This document shows positions 26,211-34,786 of a stretch of DNA of 64,000 nucleotides, piece by piece; position 1 is the stretch's first letter; every line of letters begins with the position of its first letter. Source of the stretch: Acidobacteriaceae bacterium KBS 83. GTDB lineage: Bacteria; Acidobacteriota; Terriglobia; Terriglobales; Acidobacteriaceae. The position numbers were made by a program, and so were the translations under genes. The stretch lies in assembly GCA_000381585.1 (NCBI GenBank), contig KB906735.1, forward strand, positions 480,836 to 544,835, read 5' to 3'. The notes below the pieces were generated by a model that saw nothing but the letters and a program-made list of their open reading frames with translations, made no database searches and was not told the DNA's origin.

Positions 26211-27080
26211 ATGCCAGAACAGCATTCCCTGCAGCAGGAAATCGAGCGCCACTTCGCCGCCGGAGCCGCAGCGATCGGCGATCCGGCCGTTCTCGAAGCA
26301 TTCACCCGATTGCGCAGCGAGCTCAACAGCGGCCGCGTGCGTTCCGCCGAGCCGGATGCCGCAGCACCGCTCGGCTGGCGTGTCAATTCGTGGGTCAAGC
26401 AAGGCATCCTGCTTGGTTTTCGCATTGGCCAGCTTGCCGCTTTTGGCAACCACGATCTTTCCTTTGTGGACAAGGGCACATTCCCGGCGCGCAGCTTCGC
26501 GCCGGAGGAGGGCATCCGCATCGTCGTCGGCGGATCGTCGGTGCGGGAGGGCGCGTATCTGGCGCGCGGAGTCATCTGCGTGCCGCCCATGTATGTGAAC
26601 GTAGGTGCCTACGTGGACGAGGGGACACTCGTGGATTCGCACGCGCTGGTGGGAAGCTGCGCCCAGATCGGCAAGCGCGTGCACCTGAGCGCAGCGGCAC
26701 AGGTGGGCGGCGTACTCGAGCCTGTAAATGCGAATCCGGTCATCATCGAAGACGATGTGTTGGTCGGGGGCAACTGCGGCGTTTACGAAGGGACCATTGT
26801 GCGTAAGGGTGCTGTGCTGGCCGCAGGCACGGTGCTGACACGGGGCACGCCGGTTTATGACATCGTGAACGGCATCATCCATAAAGCCGAGCCTTCGGGG
26901 ACGAATGCAGAGGCGAAGCCACTGGTTATCCCTGCCGGTGCCGTCGTCGTACCCGGTTCGCGAGCTATCACGCGCGGTCGCGCTTCGGAGTGGGGGCTTA
27001 GCCTTTACGCTCCGGTGATTGTGAAGTATCGCGACGACAAGACCGACCTCAGCGCGGCGCTCGAAGATTTGCTGCGCTAG
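26211..27080 (+). CDS. dapD: Tetrahydrodipicolinate N-succinyltransferase
   Basis: 289 residues. Transfers succinyl from succinyl-CoA to tetrahydrodipicolinate, showing that this organism uses the succinylase branch. An N-terminal helical part ([13 protein letters not shown]) is followed by a left-handed beta-helix of hexapeptide repeats ([39 protein letters not shown]). The ATG at 26211 is chosen because upstream in-frame codons lie inside dapA. The later genes dapC, dapE and dapF are not in the window. Confidence 0.95.
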   Translation: MPEQHSLQQEIERHFAAGAAAIGDPAVLEAFTRLRSELNSGRVRSAEPDAAAPLGWRVNSWVKQGILLGFRIGQLAAFGNHDLSFVDKGTFPARSFAPEEGIRIVVGGSSVREGAYLARGVICVPPMYVNVGAYVDEGTLVDSHALVGSCAQIGKRVHLSAAAQVGGVLEPVNANPVIIEDDVLVGGNCGVYEGTIVRKGAVLAAGTVLTRGTPVYDIVNGIIHKAEPSGTNAEAKPLVIPAGAVVVPGSRAITRGRASEWGLSLYAPVIVKYRDDKTDLSAALEDLLR

Positions 27081-27124
27081 GCCAGCCGGATGACATCGCC
27101 AGCGGGTCCGTGCTTTCATTTCGC

Positions 27125-27542
27125 ATGTCCGCAGAGCCTGAAGATCAGGAATTGGTTGAGGCCGCCCGATCCATCATCCTTGAACGATATCGGCCGGAGT
27201 GGCATGTTGTGGGGGCGGCGGTGCGTACTCGTTCCGGCCGCATCTGGACCGGGGTTGCATCTGGAGGCCTATGTGGGGCGGATCGCGGTCTGCGCGGAAG
27301 CGGTCGCACTTGGACGCGCAATTACCGAAGGAGACACGGAGATCACGACCGTGGTTGCCGTCCGTCATCCGGGCTACGGTTCGACAGACGGCCCCATCAT
27401 CCCGACAATCGTCGCGCCCTGCGGCATGTGCCGGGAGCTGATCTTCGACTATGCTCCAGAGGCGATCGTCCTGCTCGGCCCGGATCATCAGCCTACCCGG
27501 ACGACAATCCGCGAGTTGCTACCGGAGAAATACAAGCGCTGA
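27125..27542 (+). pseudogene. Cytidine deaminase, frameshifted
   Basis: Reading from ATG 27125 gives a cytidine-deaminase-like N terminus (IILERYRPEWHVVGAAVRTR). The frame breaks at GGGG 27251-27254. Dropping one G lets it run into LHLEAYVGRIAVCAEAVALG and PCGMCRELIFDYAPEA, which supply the zinc ligands (CAE and PCxxC). The stop is at 27540-27542. The intact product would be about 138 residues and would deaminate cytidine or deoxycytidine in pyrimidine salvage. Everything except the one-base insertion is preserved, so the break is very recent or an assembly error. Confidence 0.75.
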
Positions 27543-27688
27543 TTGCACGGGTATTGAAGACCTTCCACCCGCCAAAGCAAGATGCAGATGCTCTAATGTA
27601 GGAAAATCAGTACTGTGCCGCCGGGCCTCTTGGACGCGTATCATTCAAGAGCGGAAGCCATTTCTTTTTGTCTGCATCCCACTACTGC

Positions 27689-27694
27689 TAGCAT
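27689..27694 (+). promoter_or_regulatory. Candidate TANNNT -10 box before the RNase J gene
   Basis: TAGCAT ends nine bases before the ATG. The intervening CCTTCC is not a Shine-Dalgarno, so this may be another leaderless start. Confidence 0.3.
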
Positions 27695-27703
27695 TTTCCT
27701 TCC

Positions 27704-29365
27704 ATGTCAAAAGACAAGCTGCAAATCATCCCCATCGGCGGACTCGGCGAGTTCGGCATGAACTGCATGGCCATCCGCTGGGACGAGGACATTTTCGTCA
27801 TCGATGCCGGCCTCATGTTCCCGGAGAGCGACCTGCTTGGCGTCGATATCGTTGTCCCAGACATCACGTATCTTATTGAGAATCGCTCCCGTATCCGCGG
27901 GATCGTCCTCACCCATGGTCATGAGGACCACATCGGCGGCCTGCCATGGCTGCTGCGCGAGCTCAATGTGCCGGTGTACGCCACGGAGTTCACGCTGGCC
28001 TATGTCGAAGGCAAGCTGGAAGAGCATAAGCTCCTGGACGATGCCGAGCTGATCGAGATCGAACCGAAGAGCAAGTTTCAACTCGGACCCTTCACCATCG
28101 AGCCCCTACGGGTAACGCACAGCCTGGTGGATTGCGTTGCACTGGCGATTGAGACGCCGGTTGGCATCATCATCCATACCGGCGACTTCAAGGTTGACCT
28201 TTCGCCGCCAGATGACCACGCCTTCGATCTTGCGAGCTTTGCCGAGTACGGCAAGCGCGGCGTTCTTGCCCTGTTGCAGGACTCGACCAACGTGGACCGC
28301 GCCGGGTACACGCCAAGCGAGTGGGCGGTACGCCCGCGGCTGGACGAAGTCTTTTCGCGCACGCAGCGACGCCTTTTCTTCTCCTGCTTCTCGTCTTCGA
28401 TCTACCGACTGCGCATCGCGCTGGAGCTGGCACAGAAGCATGGCCGCAAGGTCGCGATCGTGGGACGGTCGATGCTCGAGTCGTCAGAAATTGCGCAGGA
28501 CCTTGGATACCTCAGCATTCCCGGCGATCTGCTCGTTCATCCCGGCCAGATCAAGGACTACGCTCCGGACGAGGTCTGCGTGCTCATCAGCGGCACCCAG
28601 GGAGAGCCGATGTCCGCGCTGTCGCGCGCGGCCGTGGACAATCACAAGCACGCCAAGATTGAACGCGGCGACACAGTGGTGCTGAGCTCGCGCGTCATTC
28701 CCGGGAATGAGAAAAGCATCTACCGCGTCATCGACCACCTCTGCCGCCGCGAGGCGCATGTCATCTTCGATGACGGTCAGTCAGGACTTATCCACGTCAG
28801 CGGCCACGGCAGCCAGGAAGAGCTGCGGCTGATGATCAATCTTGTCCGGCCGAAGTTTTTCGTGCCGGTACACGGCGACTTCCGCCATCTGCAGAAGCAC
28901 GCGCGGCTGGCTATGGACATCGGCATCTCCGAAAATGCATACCTGCTTGAAGATGGCGACGTGCTGGAGCTCGACCAGACCACCGCTACGAAGAACGGAA
29001 AGGTTGCCGCGGGCCGGGTGCTGCTCGACTCCGGAGCTTCAGGCAATGTAGTCGAAGACATGATCATCCGCGACCGCCGCCACCTGAGCGAAGATGGACT
29101 GGTCATCGCGATCATCACCATCAACAAGCTCACCGGCCGCGTAGAGGGCATGCCGGAGTTTGTGACGCGCGGCTTCGTCGCCGGCGATCTTGAACTGGGA
29201 GAGCAGGCCAAGGCTATCGTCGGCAAGACCCTTGAGGAGTCGAACGCGGAGGAGCGTGCCGACCAGGTGCTGATCAAGGAAAAGATCCGCGTCGACCTGA
29301 AGCGCTACATCCAGAAGCAAACGGCGAGCCGGCCCTTCATCATGCCGATCATTCTGGAAATCTGA
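27704..29365 (+). CDS. rnj: Ribonuclease J
   Basis: 553 residues of the metallo-beta-lactamase/beta-CASP RNase J family, with 5'-3' exonuclease and endonuclease activity in mRNA decay and rRNA maturation. The metal site H71-x-H73-x-D75-H76 lies in LTHGHEDHIGGLPW. HTGDFKVDLSPPD gives the next ligand. The beta-CASP part has QGEPMSALSRAA and HVSGHGSQEELRLMINLVRP, with KFFVPVHGDFRHL after it. The C-terminal domain is complete. It is the only RNase J in the window; a J1/J2 distinction cannot be made. Confidence 0.95.
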   Translation: MSKDKLQIIPIGGLGEFGMNCMAIRWDEDIFVIDAGLMFPESDLLGVDIVVPDITYLIENRSRIRGIVLTHGHEDHIGGLPWLLRELNVPVYATEFTLAYVEGKLEEHKLLDDAELIEIEPKSKFQLGPFTIEPLRVTHSLVDCVALAIETPVGIIIHTGDFKVDLSPPDDHAFDLASFAEYGKRGVLALLQDSTNVDRAGYTPSEWAVRPRLDEVFSRTQRRLFFSCFSSSIYRLRIALELAQKHGRKVAIVGRSMLESSEIAQDLGYLSIPGDLLVHPGQIKDYAPDEVCVLISGTQGEPMSALSRAAVDNHKHAKIERGDTVVLSSRVIPGNEKSIYRVIDHLCRREAHVIFDDGQSGLIHVSGHGSQEELRLMINLVRPKFFVPVHGDFRHLQKHARLAMDIGISENAYLLEDGDVLELDQTTATKNGKVAAGRVLLDSGASGNVVEDMIIRDRRHLSEDGLVIAIITINKLTGRVEGMPEFVTRGFVAGDLELGEQAKAIVGKTLEESNAEERADQVLIKEKIRVDLKRYIQKQTASRPFIMPIILEI

Positions 29366-29396
29366 GCACTGAATTCTGAGCATCGGGGACCTGACT

Positions 29397-30389
29397 GTGG
29401 CAACGACGAACATTGAGATCCGGACTGACCTTGTGACCGCGGAGGAGTTCGCTAAAGCGCGCGAGCGGCTCCGTGATGTGGTGCTGCATACACCACTGGT
29501 ACGGCTGACCTCTGTCACCGATGCGGCAGCGTATCTGAAGCCAGAAAGCCTGCAGCCCATCGGCAGCTTCAAATTGCGTGGTGCTTCGAATGCCGTCGCG
29601 CAGTTGAGCGACGATGAGCGCCGACGAGGCGTCATCTCCTACTCCAGCGGCAATCATGGGCAAGGTGTCGCTTATGCCGCGCGCGCTTTTGGCGTTCGCG
29701 CCATCATCGTCATGCCCGCGAACGCGCCGGAGATCAAGCGCCGGGCCACCGCGTCGCTGGGCGCGGAGATCGTGACCGTAGGACCGGCAAGCTCCGAACG
29801 ACGCGAACGCGCAGAGGCGCTCGCCGCCGAGCACGGTTACGCGGTTATCCCACCGTACGATGACGCCGGAATCATCGCCGGCCAGGGCACCTGCGGGCTG
29901 GAGATTCTGGCTGACTGTCCGGAGGTGGATCTGGTGCTGGCTCCGGTGGGCGGCGGCGGCTTGTTGAGCGGCGTCGCGGCGTCCATTCGCCAGCAGCGGC
30001 CGGAATGCCATGTGATCGGAGTCGAACCGCAGCTGGCGGGCGACGCGGCAGAAAGCCTCCGCCAGGGCAGGATCGTCGAGTACACCGCGGCAGAAACCAG
30101 CCGCACAATGGCCGACGGGCTCCGCACACAGAGTCTTGGCACGCTGAACTTTGCGCATATCCAGCGCTATGTAGAGCAGATCGTCACGGTGACGGAGCAG
30201 GAGATCGAGCAGGCGATGCGCCACATTGCATGGGACGCTCGGCTTATCGCCGAACCCAGCGGCGCCGTCGCTACCGCGGCGCTGCTCTTTCACCGCCAGG
30301 AACTGCCTCCGCACCGCACCGCTGTCGCCATCGTCAGCGGTGGCAACGCGGAACCCGCCACGCTGCTGCGCGTGCTTGGCAGCGCATGA
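29397..30389 (+). CDS. PLP-dependent threonine/serine dehydratase
   Basis: 330 residues, fold-type II PLP enzyme. The cofactor lysine is K59 in PIGSFKLRGASNAV; SSGNHGQGVAYAAR binds the phosphate and VGGGGLLSGVAASI follows. There is no C-terminal ACT-like regulatory domain, so it matches the short catabolic threonine dehydratase or serine racemase class rather than full-length IlvA. It probably converts threonine to 2-oxobutyrate and serine to pyruvate. The start is GTG at 29397, 31 bases after the RNase J stop. Confidence 0.88.
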   Translation: MATTNIEIRTDLVTAEEFAKARERLRDVVLHTPLVRLTSVTDAAAYLKPESLQPIGSFKLRGASNAVAQLSDDERRRGVISYSSGNHGQGVAYAARAFGVRAIIVMPANAPEIKRRATASLGAEIVTVGPASSERRERAEALAAEHGYAVIPPYDDAGIIAGQGTCGLEILADCPEVDLVLAPVGGGGLLSGVAASIRQQRPECHVIGVEPQLAGDAAESLRQGRIVEYTAAETSRTMADGLRTQSLGTLNFAHIQRYVEQIVTVTEQEIEQAMRHIAWDARLIAEPSGAVATAALLFHRQELPPHRTAVAIVSGGNAEPATLLRVLGSA

Positions 30390-30405
30390 CCGGGTGCTCC
30401 GGCGT

Positions 30406-30411
30406 TATTCT
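30406..30411 (+). promoter_or_regulatory. Candidate TANNNT -10 box before the SH3/TPR-like gene
   Basis: TATTCT ends six bases before the GTG at 30418; no Shine-Dalgarno is seen. Confidence 0.25.
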
Positions 30412-30417
30412 GAGCAC

Positions 30418-31428
30418 GTGAACCCTCCGCGATCTAAAGTTCTGTGCAGTCTCGCCGTTCTAGTCTGCGGCGGCGTTGCCTTCGCCGCGAGCTCCTTCGC
30501 AGCGGACAAACCGCCCTCCGGACCCATCGCCACTGTGCTGCGCAATACGCCCGTCTTCGTGCAGGCGGACACCGGCTCGCAAAAGCTGGATACGATCACG
30601 CCTGGGCGGGAGATGGTGATTGTCGACCAGAACGGCCCCTGGCTGCGCGTCTTCGCCAACACAGATGTCCAGCAGAACCAGGCCGCGGATGCACCGGTCT
30701 TCGGCGGCGATGCCGCCACGCCGCCCGTCTCCGGCTGGCTGCAGAGCAAGGGCATTGTCTCCGCAAATACGCCGAATGCCGACAACATCCTTTTCGGCGC
30801 GGCCGCAGCCCAGGAGGCGGCGGCGAGCGACGTGCATGGCTCGAAGGCATCAGCACAGGCCGCGCGGCTGCTGTACGCGCGTGATGCCCAGCTCTTCTCT
30901 TCGGGACCGCATGCCGGCGAAGCAGCCTGGCGCGCGGCAGACATCCGCTGGCAGCTCGAAAAAGCCGACGTTTACTCACGCCCCTCGGCACACGAGAAGG
31001 AGGCGTGGCTGCGCCAGCAGATCGATGATTCGGAGATGAAGAAAATCATCAAGCGCTTCCCCGGCACAAAGTTCGCCGACCTGGCCGCATACGACATGCT
31101 CGACAACAAGGTTTGCGGCGATTGGCAGGGATCGACGAAGTGTCCGGAAAAGGAAGCGGAGATGTTTCAGAAATACGTTGACGAGCATCCCAATTCACCG
31201 AAGGCGCCAGAGGCACTGTTCGAGGCGGTCTATCGGCTCGCTGCGGCAGGCGATATCTACGCCGGTGACAATAACGACAAAAAGGCCGCAGAGGAACGCG
31301 ATCACGCCAAGGTAGTCGCCACGCGCCTTGAGCAGAAGTACCCGGCCAGTGACTACTCGGCCCGCTCGGCCACTCTGATATACCAGATGGAGCAGTCCAT
31401 CCCCATCTATGGCGCGGAACGCAACTAA
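30418..31428 (+). CDS. Exported protein with SH3-like and TPR-like regions, hypothetical
   Basis: 336 residues from GTG 30418. A signal peptide (VLCSLAVLVCGGVAFAAS) is followed by a bacterial SH3-like segment at about residues 35-85 (ATVLRNTPVFVQADTGSQKL then GPWLRVFANTD). The second half is helical: MKKIIKRFPGTKFADLAAYD and MFQKYVDEHPNSPKAPEALF look like repeats of the outer-membrane assembly/TPR kind. Probably periplasmic. No assigned function. It lies 21 bases before uppP, which suggests, but does not show, an envelope role. Confidence 0.75.
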   Translation: MNPPRSKVLCSLAVLVCGGVAFAASSFAADKPPSGPIATVLRNTPVFVQADTGSQKLDTITPGREMVIVDQNGPWLRVFANTDVQQNQAADAPVFGGDAATPPVSGWLQSKGIVSANTPNADNILFGAAAAQEAAASDVHGSKASAQAARLLYARDAQLFSSGPHAGEAAWRAADIRWQLEKADVYSRPSAHEKEAWLRQQIDDSEMKKIIKRFPGTKFADLAAYDMLDNKVCGDWQGSTKCPEKEAEMFQKYVDEHPNSPKAPEALFEAVYRLAAAGDIYAGDNNDKKAAEERDHAKVVATRLEQKYPASDYSARSATLIYQMEQSIPIYGAERN

Positions 31429-31449
31429 ACCGCGCGCCCAAGGAAGTGC

Positions 31450-32328
31450 GTGAACGACTACATCGTCTCGGTCCTGCTCGGCATTGTCGAGGGCCTCACG
31501 GAGTTTCTGCCTGTCAGCTCGACCGCGCACCTGCGAATCGCGGAAGCGCTGCTGCACATCAATCTAGCCGATCCGTATTGGAAGATGTACACCATCGTCA
31601 TCCAGCTTGGCGCCATTCTGGCGCTGATCGTCCTCTTCATCGGCCGCATCCTGGAGTTCATCCGCACCTTCCCCAAGGGTGAGAGCGGCGATCGCAACTG
31701 GCTCAATCATCCACTCTCGCTGACGCTGATCGCCTTTGTCTGCACGGCCGTTCCTGCGTTCCTGCTGACCAAAGTCATCGGCAAACATCTGGAGAGTCTG
31801 CGGCTCATGGCGACGTCGTTGCTGGTCGGCGGCATCATCATGTGGGCGGTGGATGCATGGAGCGTGCGCCGCGAATCGACAACTGAAGATGTCGAGCACA
31901 TGACGCTGGGCCAATCGGTCTGGATCGGCCTCTGCCAGGTAACCTCCGCGGTCTTCCCCGGCACCTCGCGCTCCATGTCGACCATCGCCGCCGGGCAACT
32001 GGTCAGCATGACGCGCTCCGCCGCGCTCGAATTCAGCTTTCTCGTCTCTATCCCGACGATGGTCGCCGCTACGGGCTACGACCTGCTGCGGACGCTCCAT
32101 CCCAAACACACCGATGTAGCGGAGGCGATCGCTCCGCTGGTGATCACCGCCCACGGCTGGATTGTGCTCTTCATTGGCTTCGCCGTCTCGTTCGTGATCG
32201 CCCTGCTGGTGGTGGAATGGTTCCTGATGTGGGTGCGCCGGCATGGATTTGTAGTCTTCGCCGTATACCGGATCGTGCTGGCGATGCTGCTCTTTGCTCT
32301 AGGCAGGAAGATGATGATGACGGCGTGA
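31450..32328 (+). CDS. uppP: Undecaprenyl-diphosphatase UppP/BacA
   Basis: 292 residues. Dephosphorylates undecaprenyl diphosphate to recycle the lipid carrier for peptidoglycan; overproduction of this family gives bacitracin resistance. Both active-site motifs are present: GIVEGLTEFLPVSSTAHL near the N terminus and FPGTSRSMSTIAAG in the middle, among about seven to eight helices. The start is GTG 31450 after AGGAAG. A short dyad follows the stop, where it converges with the radical SAM gene. Confidence 0.95.
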   Translation: MNDYIVSVLLGIVEGLTEFLPVSSTAHLRIAEALLHINLADPYWKMYTIVIQLGAILALIVLFIGRILEFIRTFPKGESGDRNWLNHPLSLTLIAFVCTAVPAFLLTKVIGKHLESLRLMATSLLVGGIIMWAVDAWSVRRESTTEDVEHMTLGQSVWIGLCQVTSAVFPGTSRSMSTIAAGQLVSMTRSAALEFSFLVSIPTMVAATGYDLLRTLHPKHTDVAEAIAPLVITAHGWIVLFIGFAVSFVIALLVVEWFLMWVRRHGFVVFAVYRIVLAMLLFALGRKMMMTA

Positions 32329-32339
32329 ATCGAATTCGT

Positions 32340-32352
32340 ACACACCGTGTGT
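32340..32352. terminator. Short dyad between convergent genes
   Basis: ACACAC and GTGTGT flank a single C between the ends of uppP and the minus-strand radical SAM gene. No T run. It may help termination in both directions; weak support. Confidence 0.25.
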
Positions 32353-32362
32353 GATTTGTCCT

Positions 32363-33958
32363 TCAAGGAATCACCGTGAATGGCTCGGGGCTGGTTTCCA
32401 CACGTGTGCTGGCAAACACTGAAGGTGACGTGTCCGGTATCCAATCCGGCTCCCATACGGGCGACTGCAGCTCCGGCATTGCCTTTGCCTGAAACAGCTT
32501 GCGGCATTGCCTCGCCATCCACCGCGCCGTTCGCTTGGCCTTCTTTCGCCGCGCGCTGTCGGTGGAGATGCCGGTACCGGCGTACATCTGCCGGTAGAGC
32601 TTCGACAGAAACACAAATGCTACGCGCGCCTTGAGCGTGGGGGTGCAAGCAGAGCGCTCCCAGATCGCGGGAAAGGTATAGAACCTGTCCCAGACACGTT
32701 GCGTGCGTTCGCGGATCTCGTCGGAACTCATCGAAGGGTGCGGCGTGAACATCTTCGGGCGCACGGCGGTGGGAATGAGCCAATAGCGGGTGATCGGCAC
32801 GCCGCTTACCAGCGTGGGGGACTTCGCCTGCTCCTTCTCCCAGCGGCCAAAGTCGACCGTGCCGGGAAAGGGTGTCATCATCACGAACTGTGCGAAAGTG
32901 ATGCCCGCCTTCAGAGCCATCTCAGCGGTGGCGTCGAAGGTCGCCGGCTTGTCCGTTGGCAGGCCGAAGATGAACGAGCCCAGCACATGGACACCGTGCT
33001 GCTTGAAGGTCTGCAACTGAGTGGCCAGTCCCTCGCCCGAATAGTTCCAGTCCTTAAAGACGGCCTTCAGTCCCTCCGGTGTCACGGCCTCCACACCGAC
33101 CAGCGCGCCCTTGATATTGGCCTTGTGCATGGCGTCGAGATACTCGCCATCCTCGCCGGCCTCCATGGTGATCTGGGTGAAGAAGACCATGTCCCTGGGC
33201 AGCTTGGCCAACTCCGCCATCAACTGGAAGCGCTCGGTACGGATGCGGGTCAGTTCTTCCAGTTTCGCCTGATTGTTCTGCTCACGCGCCAGCCGCAGGT
33301 CGGTCAGCGTGACGGGGTAGAAGTTATCGTCCGCCAGCGCGATGAAGCGGAAACCCAGCCTGCGCAACGTGATGATCTCGTCCACGACGCTCTGATAGGG
33401 CCGCTGCCGCGGCTGCTGTCCGTCGGTCCGCCACACGCTGCAGAATGAGCAATGCTTCGGGCATCCGCGCAGTGTCTGTACGGATGCCCACATGTACTTG
33501 TCTTTGGCAATCAGATCCCATCGCGCGGCCAGGAACTTGGAGCCGCCAATGCGGCCGCCGTCGTAGATCCTTTCGAGCTTCCCCTCCATGCAGTCCACAA
33601 CTGCGATGCCCCACGCGAGATCGCCATCGCCCTTCACGACAGAATGCGCTTCGCCCAGGTCAAAGGGCTCCTCTGGAAACAACGTCGCGTGAATCCCGCC
33701 GTAGATCACCCAGGCGCCCCGCGCCCGCGCCATGCGGCCCACTTCATAGCCGCGCAGTGCGTTGCCGGTGTGAACGCTGATGCCCACAATGTCGCCGCTT
33801 GCGATGCTCTCCGGCTCAATCTGCTCCAGCGATTCGTCAACCAGCACGGGATCGCCCGCAATCTCCGGGGTGGCCGCCGCCAGCACAAACAGCCATCGCG
33901 GCGTGATCACCGCCGTCCCGAACGAATTGTCGCTTGGATTGACCAGATGAACGCGCAT
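32363..33958 (-). CDS. B12-binding radical SAM enzyme, hopanoid C-2 methylase-like
   Basis: 531 residues from ATG 33958, chosen because AAGGAAGG lies nine bases upstream; a TTG three codons earlier would sit on that site. Residues 1 to about 130 form a cobalamin-binding-like domain (VHLVNPSDNSFGTAVITPRW, VGISVHTGNALRG, with a degenerate DxHxxG). The radical SAM core has C166-x3-C170-x2-C173 in RGCPKHCSFCSVW, then FIALADDNFYPV and HVLGSFIFGLPTD. The C-terminal region is helical. From memory the sequence looks close to HpnP, the B12-dependent methylase that makes 2-methylhopanoids, reported in some acidobacteria. No other hopanoid gene is nearby, so substrate is inference. Confidence 0.85.
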   Translation of the reverse strand: MRVHLVNPSDNSFGTAVITPRWLFVLAAATPEIAGDPVLVDESLEQIEPESIASGDIVGISVHTGNALRGYEVGRMARARGAWVIYGGIHATLFPEEPFDLGEAHSVVKGDGDLAWGIAVVDCMEGKLERIYDGGRIGGSKFLAARWDLIAKDKYMWASVQTLRGCPKHCSFCSVWRTDGQQPRQRPYQSVVDEIITLRRLGFRFIALADDNFYPVTLTDLRLAREQNNQAKLEELTRIRTERFQLMAELAKLPRDMVFFTQITMEAGEDGEYLDAMHKANIKGALVGVEAVTPEGLKAVFKDWNYSGEGLATQLQTFKQHGVHVLGSFIFGLPTDKPATFDATAEMALKAGITFAQFVMMTPFPGTVDFGRWEKEQAKSPTLVSGVPITRYWLIPTAVRPKMFTPHPSMSSDEIRERTQRVWDRFYTFPAIWERSACTPTLKARVAFVFLSKLYRQMYAGTGISTDSARRKKAKRTARWMARQCRKLFQAKAMPELQSPVWEPDWIPDTSPSVFASTRVETSPEPFTVIP

Positions 33959-34185
33959 TTGTCCCAACCTTCCTTGATGCGAGCCCGCTGCATGGGCTTG
34001 TTCCCGTGACCTGAGCCCTGCAGCGATGTGTGCGCCGGCTCAGATACTGTGTGATCTCTGCGCCTCCACCGTCCCAGCGCCAGGCGCATGCATGCCCGAA
34101 TACGCGCTCGAAGGAGAGGTCCTGTGCCACTGGCCCGCGCGTCAGCGCCCCGGTGAAGCAAAGACGATCGACGACAAAGAGGGAA

Positions 34186-34653
34186 TCAGATCCGGAGGGT
34201 TGTTGCTGGGAGGGAAAAAGCGAGAAGAGGGTCCCGGTCGCATCGCGTCTGGAGGAAGGGGAATATCTGGGGGGAATGGAGGGATATTGCCAGACATCGC
34301 CGCGGTAACGCCATGACCCAGCATGCCAGCAACCCCAGAAACGGCGACGTCACCTGCCGATACGCGGTCAACAGTACAAGGCCGGCAAATAACAGCAGGC
34401 TGAGGAGGCCGAATTCGACATCCGGACCATCCCGCAGCAACTTGTCCCATTTGCAGAAGTGTTCGGTAAGGGGCATCAGCAGGATGAGCACTTCGGTGAG
34501 GATCAGCACCGCCCGACAAGCCAACTTGCGTACCTCGGCCAGACGACGAGTCCGCTCCGCATACTCCCTGCCTCGATCAAGACTGCTGCTCAGAGCTGCA
34601 CCACCCGATTCCCCGCCAAAAACTGTGTATGCAAAGCATGTCACGATACGCAA
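34186..34653 (-). CDS. Small membrane protein, hypothetical
   Basis: 155 residues on the minus strand. Two hydrophobic helices are clear (CRAVLILTEVLILLMPLTEH and GLLSLLLFAGLVLLTAYRQV), separated by a polar FCKWDKLLRDGPDVEFG segment. I recall uncharacterised proteobacterial and acidobacterial proteins with LTxxFWxxDxFLxGGxDFEFG-like motifs, but do not claim the match. The exact start is uncertain, and the terminal region (about 40 residues) looks less protein-like. The 227 bases between it and the radical SAM gene hold no gene I can support. Confidence 0.45.
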   Translation of the reverse strand: MRIVTCFAYTVFGGESGGAALSSSLDRGREYAERTRRLAEVRKLACRAVLILTEVLILLMPLTEHFCKWDKLLRDGPDVEFGLLSLLLFAGLVLLTAYRQVTSPFLGLLACWVMALPRRCLAISLHSPQIFPFLQTRCDRDPLLAFSLPATTLRI

Positions 34654-34751
34654 CTAATGTCGAACTATCTGTTCTCCAGCAGGCAGACATTTTTCTGAAA
34701 TATCAGTTCAGGTTCGCTTCATGCGCGAACTGGGACGCCCCGGCTAAATGC

Positions 34752-34764
34752 TTGACTTTGTCAA
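34752..34764 (+). promoter_or_regulatory. Palindrome and -35-like box before the MarR-GNAT gene
   Basis: TTGAC-TTT-GTCAA is a perfect 5-base inverted repeat 23 bases before the chosen start. Its left half doubles as a TTGACT -35 box, with a weak TAAGCT -10 at 34774-34779 (16-base spacer). MarR proteins commonly bind such short palindromes over their own promoters, so autoregulation is plausible. Confidence 0.45.
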
Positions 34765-34786
34765 ATATTTCATTAAGCTATCGCTT

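Noticed and set aside
32507-33448. Plus-strand reading frame opposite the radical SAM gene
   Set aside because: The minus strand carries the intact C-x3-C-x2-C motif and B12-like domain; the plus frame has no features.
32363-33958. Naming the radical SAM gene hpnP
   Set aside because: Similarity is from memory and cannot be tested here; left as a hypothesis without a symbol.
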